A DNA stretch of 64,000 nt. Origin: Pleurotus djamor (taxonomy: Eukaryota > Basidiomycota > Agaricomycetes > Agaricales > Pleurotaceae). The position numbers and the translations under genes are program-made. The stretch spans positions 62,001 through 126,000 of the forward strand of contig JAPEVF010000057.1 of the NCBI GenBank assembly GCA_029747585.1, given 5' to 3'. Numbering within the stretch: the first letter of the stretch is position 1; each line of letters begins with the position of its first letter. Below the pieces are notes generated by a model. It made no database searches and was not told the DNA's origin. It worked only from the letters and a program-made list of their open reading frames with translations. Positions 23,618-34,497 of this stretch are shown here, one piece after another.

Positions 23618-25229
23618 CTAATTGAGGTCTGACGAATCATAGGCAACAGCGAAAGGAGAATCAACGATGATTCCTTCTGAACGCGGCGGTGCCGCATAAA
23701 ACCTCCGGAGGTAGATAAATATGCGCGATACCAACACAGAATGAAGGCACCGTTGAAGGCTAACAAAAGTCGGGTGAGGGACTGGCGGTACATGAAAAAG
23801 GCGCGGACTTACGCCAAGAGGCGATCAAATCCAGCACCCTGAAGGAATGAGAATCTCTGCAAGTTCGAACATATTGATATTCAAATAGACCGTACGCCGT
23901 CTACGAGAGTCAATATAATATTTGCGGTTCCTATCACTGCGGGTAATACCTGAGCCTGAGGTGAGTATTGAGAGTATGTGTGGTGACACACCAAGGAGAG
24001 AAATGAAGTAAACAAGGCCTGTAGGTTCGTTCATAATCTTGTAGTGTTCAAGGATGAAGCAGTACCGGAGTAACTTACCATCTCTGAAGAACAATTCAAC
24101 GCAGGTTCGCGGGCTCAACAGGGACGAGATTCTCAAGTGTGCTGACGGGTCTCTTGAGTCCAGTGAGGACCAGCGCATCGAGGGCTTTAGATCATACCAT
24201 ATTTCAGACAGTTGACCACCGTTAGACCGACAATAGCTACATATTATCCATTATGAGCGGGTAAACAAGGCTATTGGGGGAAGAATTACCTATCTCAAGG
24301 GCTATCAATAAAACATAATTCAAAAGCTTCGATCTGGGAAACTCGTTTCCTTCGGGGAAGCACCCAGGCAGTGGCAAGTCACCTGAAAGGACTGCGATGA
24401 AGTCAGAAAAATGATGAGTTCAGTCAGTGTTTTGGAAAATGGGACTTGCATTGCTTGACGTCGGAGTGGAGAGCCAATCCAATGCCCACGGATACAAACG
24501 CTATTATGACCATCGTAGCAATGGATATGCTGATCATACGTGTCCGTCCGTACAATGTCCATACCCGAAATAACATGACGACTAAGGGCAGAACCGTGGT
24601 CAGATGGTCATGGCAGAGCCCATTACAGTTGGAGAAGCGTACATTCAGAAACCAAGATCCCTACGGAGAATAGAGCTACAGCGGTTCAGCACTACGCTCT
24701 TACTGTGCCCGGTGTGATACTTAAGGGAACGATCCTTACCTCCTGTGGCGACGTCAACTTGAACACATTTTGATTGCGAGAAGCCATACGAAAATTGATC
24801 TATTGAGGATAAGGCAGTCGTTAGATATGTGACCCATCAGTTGAAAGGTTTCCCGGGGGCTTACAGTAGAAACTCAGTGGGAGGTCAACAAATGGCAGAT
24901 ATCTATTGAGGAAAAACAGGGCCCCGGCGACACCCTGAGGCTTGGTCCAGACCAAGTGGACTTCATCGGCGAAAGTAAGGTGGAAGTCATAGAGCTAGAG
25001 TTAGTCTTCACGATACTATAGGTCCAACACGAAGGAACTCAACGAAGAGGCTATACGATACGACTGGAACCAAGGCTTGGTTCAATCGCTACGAAGGCTG
25101 GAAAAACGTTGCAACGCACCGTGAAGATACTAAAGTGAGGAGTCAAAGTTAGCAAAGGTAGAGAACTGAAGGATAGGGAATTACTTTGCTAGATTGGTAT
25201 CTGTAAAGGTCGCTAGGGGTGATAGACAT
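23618..25229 (-). CDS. DUF6533-type seven-helix membrane protein, multi-exon
   Basis: Start ATG 25229 (MSITPSDLYRYQSSK, then donor GTAATT). A short exon YLHGALQ leads into the hallmark YDFHLTFADEVHLVW, followed by GALFFLNRYLPFVDLPLSFY near 24850-24990. Further exons give KLTSPQE, GILVSE, and VMLFRVWTLYGRTRM, followed by a helix near 24470-24540. Next come GCFPEGNEFPRSKLL plus a helix, then GLVYFISLLGVSPHILSIL near 24000. A short exon with FQGAGFDRLLA follows, and the final exon has RRFYAAPPRSEG and DSPFAVAYDSSDLN before TAG at 23618-23620. About nine short exons. The exon order and lengths parallel the 1872 gene. The role is unknown; a membrane receptor is possible. It sits between the two copies of the Argonaute/Cir_N segment. 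Confidence 0.7.
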
Positions 25230-25386
25230 GTTGAGACAGCTGAAGATAGATGGCTGAGGAACATAGGGAATATTTATACGGACGGCACATCACAAGCCAC
25301 CCCATCTTATGATCTTTTCGCTCGCGAATAGAGGCGTATGCGACTAGATTACTTTCTGAAACTGATATTTATGAATAGGGCCTCGA

Positions 25387-26096
25387 TTGTCAACATTGTT
25401 CGGCGATCATAATCGGTTTTTCTGGGAAAGTTGTGGTGTAATGTTGAACTTTTTGGAGGATGACCTTCCCTACTCTCCGAGTCTATACTCGATAGGTCAT
25501 CGTTGGAAGTCGGTGTGGAGGAGTGCTGTTACTCACAAGTGCACGATCCACCACATGAAGTGTCCAGATAGCCGTTGGCTACGGAGCTATCACCGTGATA
25601 TTGAGTCCTGGAAGCTCGCCCAAATGACTACGAATGAGCAGGAGCTCAACAGCGTCGTGAGAGCCGCCCGGGGATGGGTGTTGATGGATGATGATGCATC
25701 ATCTGTGGCTACAGTGTTCGTTGAAGGGACGATGGCATAACGTCCTGATAGAAGACATATCCAACGTGGTCAACAAGATGCTCCGTCACCCGCGAGTGCG
25801 TGATAAATACGTGATCCTGATGAACACCAAGGCGACAAGAAGAACGAAGCGAGCTGGCGAGACCGCACATGAGAGAGGTTTTTCCGAGCCTCATCTCTTT
25901 TTCTTTAACGCGCCCAAGTTTGGTGGTTCAGTGGAGTATGTGAGTCATGACTGACAGGCATCAAGGAGTGCGGTCTGTAGGTGTTGGCTGGGTGCACTTG
26001 GGCAATGGACAAACGGTGCGGGCGTTTTCAAGAGGCGTCTGANTTTTTTGAACTACACCCAAATACGGGCAAATAGAAGGGCTCCCGCCAGGAACC
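25387..26096 (+). other. Possible coding remnant, two overlapping frames
   Basis: The frame 25387-25740 has its first ATG at 25441 and reads MLNFLEDDLPYSPSLYSIG, then RWKSVWRS. The overlapping frame 25688-25954 reads NVLIEDISNVVNKMLRHPRV and FFFNAPKFGGSVEYV. Both look protein-like, but no intron joins them and no family is recognised. It may be a decayed gene or chance. Nothing further is seen up to the FunK1-A stop. Confidence 0.25.
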
Positions 26097-26312
26097 TTGC
26101 TAGCACTGAGTAGTCTACGGATTATGGCTATCTCATACGATGATGACCCAGCGCTGACGATGGAAGTAGGAAAGTCCGTTATTATGAAGCTTGATTACAG
26201 AGGATTAATCGATACAAGAATATACATGGGGATGAAAGATACAATAGAACTAGGGAAGTGTGGCCAGGAGGACGATCCACCGTCGGCGGCGGAGGTATCA
26301 GAGAAACTAGTT

Positions 26313-28864
26313 TCACTTGCGCAGCTTACGCGTACCTAGAGAGCCTCGCATATGAGAGAACGGCATTTTGGAACGGGTGATAGAGTACTTACGCTTCACC
26401 TTCTTCGAGGGTTTAGGGTTCCCAATGATGACCGGATCCGTGTCCAAGTTGATAGCATGAGGTGGCTCTGCGCCCTCGTCCAAGTTGGCTGATTCAGCAT
26501 TGCGTTTGGTGCCTGTGGGGAAGCTCACACTCGGAAGCTGTCCATCGAGCATAATATTGATTTTCGGCTTCGATGTCGCATTGGTAATAACTTTGCGGGA
26601 TGTGCCTGGGGAAAATTCGACATCCTTGTCTTTCCACAGGGTGATGTATTTGAAGAGGAGACGTTGCATGGCTTCGTGAAGATGGAATTCGTTTGGCGCG
26701 GGGTCAAGAAGCGTGTATTCAGGGAAGACTTGCTGGACCAGTTCATCTAGAAGGTCCGAAACAAAACCAAGTTGGGGGTGCAAAACCATTCGCCAGTCCG
26801 GGGGAGTTGACAAGAGACCGCCTCGGGTGTCGGGTTGCTGAGAGCTATTGGGGATGTTGTGGATGAGGAAAAACTTCCAAGTATCGTTGAAATCCGAATT
26901 GTGGAGGTCGTCGTCGGGACCATTGGCGGCTTTAGGTAATGCCCTCAATAGGACAGAAAGGATGCACCAGAATACAGACTCGGCATCGTGGAAAGCTTGA
27001 TGATGAAAGTCAGCTTCCAAGAGGGAAGCATCTCTATAACGGTCACGACATCGTCTCATATCGAAGTCGCTACCATGAAATGTGCCGCCAACATCCTTCA
27101 ACGTGCGCAGAGGGTCATCTGCCGATGCATAGGCATCTTCGTATTGTGAAGCAATATCTTCTGGAAGTTCAGGCATCTCCTGGAACATCATATTGGCATG
27201 AAGAACTTTCCCGACTGCGACCGAGCGCGCAATGTACTTGGGTGTACCCTGGAATGGTGAAATTAATATCTAGGAGGAGGTATTAGAGCGGGACGACGTA
27301 CCGTGCGTTGATGCAATTGGTTGTGCTTTCCTTTCCTCCCTCGGTTACACTTGCATGCGTTGTCCAGGTCAATGATCAAGGCTTCAGATCCCGCATCCCT
27401 TTCGCTGCGGGCGGAACGTCAGGTCAGGGATACAAAAGCAGAAAAAGATAGAAACTCACCCCGAAAGCACCTCGTTGATGAAACGCGGGCGATCAATTTG
27501 GTCGTAAAGCGCCGTTTTGGGGTACCCCTCAACGTGCACCGCGTTGATCATGATGTTCGCAAGGCTCAGGTCGCGGTGCAAGACGTTCCGTCGAACGGCA
27601 TGACGATGTGCTAGAAAGTAAATGAAAATCAGGAAAAGAAAGTGGGAAGTTGCGTTGGCGGCGTACCTTCAAGTACATCGTACATAACCTTCAAAAACTT
27701 GATCAAGCTTTTGCATTTCGCTACCAGTTCTCCAGTCGTCGCAAGAACGATGCGAGTCTTCGTCCGACTAACCCCACCAACCTGCACTTGTATCGTCTTC
27801 CTACGGGTCTTGACCTGATCGTACGAGATCATCGCAGCGAAACCAGGAGCGTGCCCGGCTTGGTGGAGGGTTTCGTATAGCTCACCCTCTGTGAACGTAG
27901 AGTAGTCGCTGCGGTATTGATCCTTGATGATGTGGAAATCGCGGGACTTGGCGATCCATGTCATCCGATGCCACGGTTCGCCAACAAGCACAACCTTGCA
28001 ATTATAGTACGTGGTGTCCTCGGTCTTGATATCCCATTCGGGAGGGTCACGAAGCGACAATCCTTCGGAGAGCGTAATCGTCTCGTCGTAGAAGAGATGG
28101 CGGTCCGCCTTCTTCGGGTTATGAAGCGTGTAAGCGAACTCGAGGAGTGGCATGAGGTTGACCCAGCCAAAGTCTTCAGAGCAATCAACTCCCGAAGGGC
28201 TTGACCAATGAAGCGTGTAACCACCCGGCCAAACAGAGAATCCAAGGAGAGATACACGATGAGGAAGGGCTTGACCAGCAAGCCCTAGGTACGTCATGCA
28301 CTGTTTGGGGCCGTCGTCTTTATTATCATTCCTCTTGAGCTCCCCTGGGCTCACAATGTGATGATAGGCAGGGGCTAGATTCTCGAGCGCAAGTTTATCG
28401 GCGATGGATTTGGGAAGGATCGCAAAGTCCGAGCGAGACGGGAAGCGTAAGTGAGGGTGGTGGCGCAAGTTACGTTCATGAACATCGACACAAACGAGTT
28501 CCTCCTCCTCACTGTCAGGGAATGCCTCTGGGTCCATGGTGAGAATCGGTGGCACACATGTAGAGTACACGACAATGGACTTACCATGTACTTCATGAAG
28601 AACTGCGTTCAAGGCATTGACGCAGAGATCATACGGTGATGTGTCCGGCGAGCTGATGAACGCACTGATGGCGGCAAGGATTTGGACGTTTTGCGCCAAG
28701 GCTGCTAGCTTCTTCTTGCCAGTTCTAGTCGGTTTGTTGAGGCGAGTATCCCTGAAGTTCGCGTTGGGTTCAAGGCCTTGCGCAGGTGGTTCCATTTCGC
28801 GACGACAAGTTGCTGGAGCTTTGTGTGGTTTGACGGGGGTGGACTCGACTTTAGTGTCTGTCAT
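26313..28864 (-). CDS. FunK1-A, fungal-specific protein kinase
   Basis: FunK1 kinases are expanded in mushroom-forming basidiomycetes; their substrates are largely unknown. Start ATG 28864 (MTDTKVESTPVK). A 56-bp intron (28529-28584) falls after HEVHG. The N-lobe includes WHRMTW and the probable ATP-binding Lys in IIKDQYRSD, then FTEGELYETLHQAGHAPGF and SRTKTRIVLAT. After VMYDVLEG, the next exon carries the catalytic loop LHRDLSLANI. Then come the metal-binding segment LIIDLDNA, the exon end HQRT, and GTPKYIARSV (activation segment). DAESVFWC lies in the C-lobe. A Lys/Ser-rich tail ends in a tiny exon giving RTRKLRK. All kinase motifs are present, so it is probably active. Confidence 0.9.
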
Positions 28865-28914
28865 GATGGTACGAGGAGAAGGCACGATGTTAGTATAACC
28901 ACAATCATTCCTTG

Positions 28915-29400
28915 CAATTTATAGGCTGACCTGTAATTCCAAAACGGGACGACAATGGATGCTGCGATCGTTGCGGCAGGAAACCAATGTGGCAAGAGGA
29001 AAAGGTTGGGCCACCAGGATTCAAAGTCCGCTACCGCCTTGTTCGAACAGTCAGGTGATCGCGCCGTCCTCAGGAGCTCCCCCTGGACCTTCGTCCCCAA
29101 TCCCATCGTCTTCTCCCAGCCTCGAGCTTCACATTCATATAGCTCACTTGCATACAGAGAGATGAGCAGCAGCTCTGAGAGCTCAAAACTACGATCGACT
29201 ATGACCTTTCAGCGCACTAAATTGGTTATGGCCCACTGTCCCATCTCGCGACCCTTTTTCCACCGCTCCCTTTTTTGGCCAACACACAAAGGAGAGTCCC
29301 CCATTGCCACTTTCCGTCTCCAGATTATCTCCATAATGGGACGTTGACTCTGACTCTTGCGCACCGCATCTCCGATCTCAGATTTTTCGCCAAGCGACAC
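28915..29400 (-). promoter_or_regulatory. FunK1-A promoter and shared upstream module
   Basis: A TATA-like TATAAATT (gene orientation) lies near 28915-28922, about 55 bp before the ATG. Further upstream, 28950-29400 aligns almost throughout with the region upstream of FunK1-D (47520 down to about 46980, inverted). It also aligns, less closely, with the region upstream of FunK1-B (42600-43040). Both the A and D copies carry a divergent 130-codon frame (here 28955-29347, plus strand) with the same start MDAAIVAAG and end RLQIISIMGR. The core GCGATCACCTGACTGTTCGA lies about 195 bp before the ATG. Confidence 0.6.
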
Positions 29401-29574
29401 CATTGCCAGCGAAAAAGCGTCNAGTGAAAAACTTGAGCGACAACGACGTCCGACTCTCCAGCCTCGTTAAATGAGCTTGGACTCTGATCCGCTTTCGTCC
29501 TCACTTTAGTGCTCCGTACTATATTAATCGAGTCATACTCAGATGTGGATACGTATCCTCAGTCCTGACCAGCC

Positions 29575-29892
29575 TCAGGCTACCTGCTCTTCTCGCTCCA
29601 GTCTGGCCCATTTTACATAGTGGTCATAGTTATCACGGGTGGAAAAGAAACGCCGTTGATCATGACTGAACAGCCACAGAAAGACAGGCTTCCATTGATG
29701 CCCTGGTGGAATCAGATCAGTCACCGTGGTATCTAGGCGCGATGTACGTCGCCAATTTTCTAGCTCTTCACGAAAAATATGCATCAACAGACTCATAGTC
29801 CCCAAGCATCGTAGCGTACTGAGATCTCTCATGGACACGGGAACTAGCCAATCTGAGGCCTTCCATCGCAAGATTGAAGAAACAAGGTACAT
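29575..29892 (-). CDS. Short hypothetical ORF, 105 codons
   Basis: Reads MYLVSSILRWKASDW and ends with VFLWLFSHDQRRF plus YDHYVKWARLEREEQ. The composition is protein-like and the end is Trp/Tyr-rich, but no family is recognised and no partner exon is visible. It could be a fragment of a decayed gene between the FunK1-A module and the Argonaute relic. Confidence 0.25.
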   Translation of the reverse strand: MYLVSSILRWKASDWLVPVSMRDLSTLRCLGTMSLLMHIFREELENWRRTSRLDTTVTDLIPPGHQWKPVFLWLFSHDQRRFFSTRDNYDHYVKWARLEREEQVA

Positions 29893-30254
29893 TATGTGCG
29901 AACGGCGCGGTTCATGCCACCTCTCCTATAGCCTCAACACTCAGTCGGGAGGAGGTCATAAATACCTACCAGTTTCGAGTCGGAAGAAGAGCCCAGTGCC
30001 GAGGACCAGCTGAGAAAGAGGCATTAACACTACTAGGCCATGAAAATGCCATGAAAACTCGCACAGTGAGTCCTAAGATCCCTCTCGGGCATCTAATCAG
30101 AAGGGTCATTGGTCTATTAAGATGACGACGATCCAGAGACGGTCCTGGAGAAGTTATCATATAAAATGAATTGGCCCTCAGGTGCCCGAAAGAAACGACG
30201 AAAAGCATCCGACTGTACGTTGTCCAAACGGTCAAGTAACGCTGGAGAGGGGGA

Positions 30255-30606
30255 GGGTGCGCTATCTGTGGCTGAAAGTGCTCCCCGGTGTCGAAAGTGC
30301 CTTGGCCCATCTCTCTGCAAGCTTCCGTATCCGATGCAGCCAAGCAAGAGGAACGGCAGCCCTTCATCGATGGATGCCACTTCGACTGATGATTTCACAG
30401 ATACTGAACGGTGACGCTGCCATATTCGAGAACCTTTCGCTGGCACCCAAAGTAAAGNAAAAAAAAGTAGGAATNAAAAGCCTTGAGAGGGTATTCAGAG
30501 AGGCTAACGCGAAATGGGGCAACGGGGTAAGTGCATACCCAGTTCGAGCTGTCTCTCTAACACTGACGTGGGGATATGTTCTAGGACCACCAAGGGTATA
30601 TTATGC
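30255..30606 (+). pseudogene. Decayed 3' fragment of Argonaute (PIWI end)
   Basis: Base-level homology to the intact gene at 19305-22492. GGTGCGCTATCTGTGGCTG matches the codons for GAPSVAA. GTCGAAAGTGCCTTGGCCCA matches VDSAFAQ, and AAGCAAGAGG matches the end of that exon. The intron is still legible: its donor GTACGT has become GAACGG, while GACTGATGATTTCACAGAT matches the acceptor end. The copy then jumps to the sequence around CERGR, a deletion of about 0.6 kb that removes the RDGVSEGQ exon. There GAACGGTGACGCTGC carries a TGA where the gene has GGA. LERVFREANAKWGNG and a diverged last exon follow. Two Ns lie near 30460-30475. The fragment cannot encode a working protein. Confidence 0.85.
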
Positions 30607-30698
30607 CTAGTATCAACCAAACGTTCAATATTGTAGACCGGTGTCGTTATGTATACGACTTACTGTACATGTACATAGGGTGCGTAAAACGTGCTAGG

Positions 30699-31623
30699 TC
30701 ACCACCTTCTGGTGTGTCGTTCCCTCCCCCGATGAGCTTCCTGTACCTCTCGTTTATTGAAGACATCGTCGTAACCACCTCCGTGTACAGTGCTGGGCGT
30801 TTCGCTGCCCATCATTTCGCGCTTCTTCCGCCGAATCAGTTCCTGAGCACGCGCCCGCTCAGATGATTCCCGCGTCAAACGGGCGTTCACCTCCGGCGGT
30901 TTCAAGGGATCGACAACGCGGTTCAATTGATAGCGGGAAGAGGTGGAAGATGACGATGAAGGCTGCCGTGACGACGCCAGCTGGCGGGATATAGAGGTCA
31001 GCGGATCGTGCATAGCCTGCCGGGCTTTATCTCGTTTTCTATGACAGAATGTGAGTACAAGAGGACAGTTGGAAGAACGTACTCTCACCTTCGCTCCTCG
31101 TCCCCATCATCGTGACTCTGTTCGCCAGACTTCCTCGACGAATACCAAGGATTCAGGTCCTTGCTAGAAGGCGCCAGTGGAACTCCCTTATCTGTCTCCG
31201 CAGGATCCGCCTTTTTCTTCGACGACCGAGCAATGGCCTCCATCGCGCCATGCTCGAGGTCTTCAAAGAGGTTGATATGGCCGCTCGAAGTCGTCAGCGC
31301 CGGTTGCTGCATCGCCAGTGGTGCGGGATGGGTTTGGATTTGATTCGAGTCTCCGTCGTCCTTTTCCCGAGATTTTCCTTTCGAGTCTTTGACTTTGAGG
31401 CCTGCTTTCGCCCTCAGAAGATCCATTCGTGCTTCTGAGTCCTGCGATAGGTCATCCATGAACAGGGTACGACTGATGCTAGGAAACTTACGGCCAACAT
31501 CATTCTGCCCTCTTCCTGTGCTTCTTTCAGCCGCGCTTCTTCTTCATCTCTGCGGACTCTTTCGATGTTATCTCGGCGGTAAGGATGGTAGGATTTGTGA
31601 TGAGCGATGTTTAACTTGCCCAT
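30699..31623 (-). CDS. Cir_N domain protein, LENG1-like
   Basis: The N-terminus MGKLNIAHHKSYHPYRRDN followed by ERVRRDEEEAR fits the Cir_N domain of CIR and LENG1 proteins, which are linked to RNA processing or transcription in other eukaryotes. Three exons. Exon 1 ends GRMMLA. Exon 2 starts DSEARMDLLRAKAG and contains HINLFEDLEHGAMEAIA, LAPSSKDLNPWYSS and a charged end. Exon 3 starts KRDKARQAMHDPL and ends near REMMGSETP, GGGYDDVFNKREVQEA and RHTRRW. Long charged helical stretches and Ser-rich linkers suggest a flexible nuclear protein. The promoter is shared with the F-box gene starting at 31762. A dead duplicate lies at 22589-23430. Confidence 0.8.
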
Positions 31624-31680
31624 GGTTAATGCGGAAGTATCAGTCGAGCGCTTGAACGTCACTCATGTGTCTTCTCTTAC

Positions 31681-31711
31681 TGACTGTGGGAGTTCATATT
31701 CCCACAGTCAA
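31681..31711. promoter_or_regulatory. Palindromic element in a shared bidirectional promoter
   Basis: TGACTGTGGGA, 8 bases, then TCCCACAGTCA: perfect 11-base inverted-repeat arms. It sits near the middle of the 138 bp between the divergent starts at 31623 (minus) and 31762 (plus). In front of the decayed Cir_N copy, near 23505-23528, the right half survives (TTCACACAGTCAAT) and the left is eroded. Confidence 0.6.
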
Positions 31712-31761
31712 TATCCGAGATCATTTGTGGACCGATCGACAAAACTCACTGGTTGATTCTC

Positions 31762-33939
31762 ATGATATCACTACCTCCAGAGATAATCTTGCATATTCTG
31801 TCTTTTGTGACGCTGAAGGACCTCCTTCCACTCCATCTCGTCTGTAAGGAGCTCACTGGGCTCATACGGCTGCGTGCGGAAACTGTGTATCGGGATGTGG
31901 CCTTCACCAGCGATTTTGTGTCATCCCGCGAGATGGAGTTCGAGGACTTGATGAGTGTTTACTCTGAAAGGGCGTTATATCGTGTGGAAAGCTGGAAACA
32001 CCTCTGTACGGACTCCCTCCTTCGTATATCAATGGTCTTATAGACCCTCTGTCAAACAGGCATACGCCGCAAGCTCCTTGGTCCTAGCTGGCTGGGCTAC
32101 GGCCCATCCACATTGAAGAAACATGGAAATAATGTCAATTCACGAATGATACATCGATTCAAGGTCGACGAACTTGCAGGATACGTAATTTCAACCTCGA
32201 TGACGGGGTCTTTGATCGTCTCGGACATATCCTCCGGGGAAATCTTGTGGTCGATCAGTGAGGTGTGTAACTGAAACCATGACTGTCCTCTACTCAAACC
32301 CGTTACTCAGAACCAAGGTTACGTGCGTCCTTATGCACATTGCGAATATGGCCAAGGCTATATCGTATTCGACCGTTTTGACGGACACAAAGAAGTCTGG
32401 CGCCGCGCATGTGACTTTGACTCCTCCCCATTGCCCGAGGAGTCTCTTCCCGCACCATTTCAGCTTGAAGCGTACCGCAAGACCTTGGAAGATCATCCTA
32501 ACATCCGTGGCCACTTTCGCCCATGGCTGCTCCTCACCCCTCCTGCCCCCACACTCGCGTATCGTTTCGTATATCCAACCCTCCTCGTTTGTGGTCACGA
32601 CCAGGCCTTCCTATACGATATTCCGAGCGGCCAGATAATACAGACCATCAAGGATATCCAGCAGATCAACGAAATGGGCGAAGAACTAGGGGACCTCCGC
32701 TATGTCGAACTGAGCGCCAGGTATGTCTTCGTCTGTGGTTTGGAGACATTGCGTGTCTTCTCTAGACAAGACGGATGCATGGTGCTGGAGATCACATCGA
32801 GCGACCGGTGGTACGGAGCCTGGAGGTTTGAATTGGTACCAACCCCATTGCAGGAAGGACACCAGGAAATGGCTCTCCAGCCCTTCAACGTCTCACGGTC
32901 TTCGGTGATCAGAAACGACAATGACCCAGCTTTATACGATAACATCATCGCTGGTAAGTGCTTTTCTGATCACGAGCAAGGTGTTTCTGAATTGATTGCT
33001 CTCAAGCCCATGTGTCCTCTTGTGGCTCGCATCTCGTCGTTCTACTCTCCAGCTCCCGATGTCTTGTCATCCATGACTTTGAACGCGCTGTCAAAGGCGA
33101 GAGCACGCTACATGAACTAACCTTGGACATCCAACTTGGGTCACCTCGATTCCGGTCCATCTATCTCGCGTATGAATTCGGCAGAATTGCAGTCGCTACG
33201 GTATGTACCCATTGATTATGGCTCCTCCACCAATTACTCATGAGGCATGTAGGCCAGTGGCATATTTATTGCGCAGCCGATCACAAGAGAAGACGGTACG
33301 CCGTATGTGCGTGTCGCTCGTGTTATGCACCTTTGCGATATGCATTCGCTGCGTCACATCAGCTGCCTCCAGATGACGGATACAGGCCTCTTCGTCAACT
33401 GTTACCCGTCAACTGCTCTGGTGCAGTCATCTGTAGACGGGTTCAATGAGAGTCTTACTGCTCCTGGTCGTTACATAGGTGAGGTGACTCCTTCGGCTTT
33501 GCTCCACCTCTCCTCACCCCAACGCTCTCTTAGCAATGCCCAATGGTGCGCAGGTGGTAGTTGTTCGCATGGAGCGTAAGTCGATTAGTCGTGCCGCGGG
33601 CGCCAACACCGCTAATCTTATCATCTTCCAGGTGACAGACCGCTCCAATCAGATATATATGATCTCAACGTTGTACCAACTTCGTAGTCCGCTGGCTTAT
33701 GACGTGAATGAAACAGTCCTCGCCTCAAAGGTGCTTGTTTACCTCACGAAGTTTGGCCCACAAGCCATAGCCATACAGCGCTTGGCGGAGTCTACCTTGC
33801 ATAGCTCCGCTGTCGGTCTGCTTTGCTTGACGCTCGTATCGTCGCTGCTGTTTCTCCCCGAGCCTTCAATATGGTCAGACTGCGATGTCCTGTGCAGGGT
33901 GAACGGTCGATTACGTTGGGAAAGCTCTGGTTGAGGTGA
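31762..33939 (+). CDS. F-box protein with propeller-like C-terminal region
   Basis: The start MISLPPEIILHILSFVTLKD and LLPLHLVCKELTGLI form an F-box, the Skp1-binding part of SCF ubiquitin ligases. The upstream TTG at 31753 is not needed. The first donor is near 32008. Later exons give LLGPSWLGYG and FKVDELAGYVISTSM followed by SLIVSDISSGEILW. Then come EVWRRACDFDSSPLPEE, LLVCGHDQAFLYDIPSG and ARYVFVCGLETLRVFS. This repeated beta-strand pattern suggests a WD-like propeller for substrate binding. Exons after 33200 (ARVMHLCDMHSLRH, FVNCYPSTALVQSS) are legible but their joins are less sure. The last legible stretch is DARIVAAVSPRAFNMVRLRC, with a TGA at 33937. An intron at GTGAGG (about 33936) could extend it to about 34040. 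Confidence 0.7.
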
Positions 33940-34040
33940 GGTAGCCTTACGTTCCGCTGATGTCGTCTCATTAATCGTCCTTTCTTTTCAGTCCCGACAA
34001 GCTAACCTCGTCTGCTTTCAGCAATTCATCCATGCGATGT

Positions 34041-34497
34041 GGCTGACCTCCTCGGTAGACACGATACTCCTTGACCATTCAGAGTCGTTTCCCAACGCTG
34101 CTGAAGCCTGGACGAGAGCAATTGTATGTATGTATCTGCGATCACTCCGCTGACGGAGCCTGAAGGGCCTGACTCACTATCCTAAGCGTTGGCTAGTCAT
34201 GCTACCACATAGCTGTGGGCTGTCATATTCGCAGATTTTCACCCAGTATGGTGTCAGCGATGGCCCAAGTACATGAGTCAACACGGTACCTCGAGAGACC
34301 CAGTACAATTTTGGACCTTCGTTCGAAGTTTACCTTCTAATTAATGAAATCGTCGAGATATTTATTCTCGATCCATGAACTTCATTCAACTCACGCTGTA
34401 TCTTCTAGGCGCTTCCATGCCTCTTGCAGATATATATACGGTGCATTATGCGTCTCATATTGTATCAAGTCCCTCGTTGGGATGCCATTTCGCATTG
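34041..34497. other. Intergenic region, no gene seen
   Basis: Between the F-box gene and the zinc-finger gene. TATATATA occurs near 34431, about 65 bp before the next ATG, and could be its TATA box. Confidence 0.4.

Noticed and set aside
27961..28281. Alternative-frame ORFs inside the FunK1 genes (here and at 40007, 48156, 51038, 56755)
   Set aside because: All overlap verified kinase exons, have no independent family match, and repeat wherever a FunK1 exon occurs.
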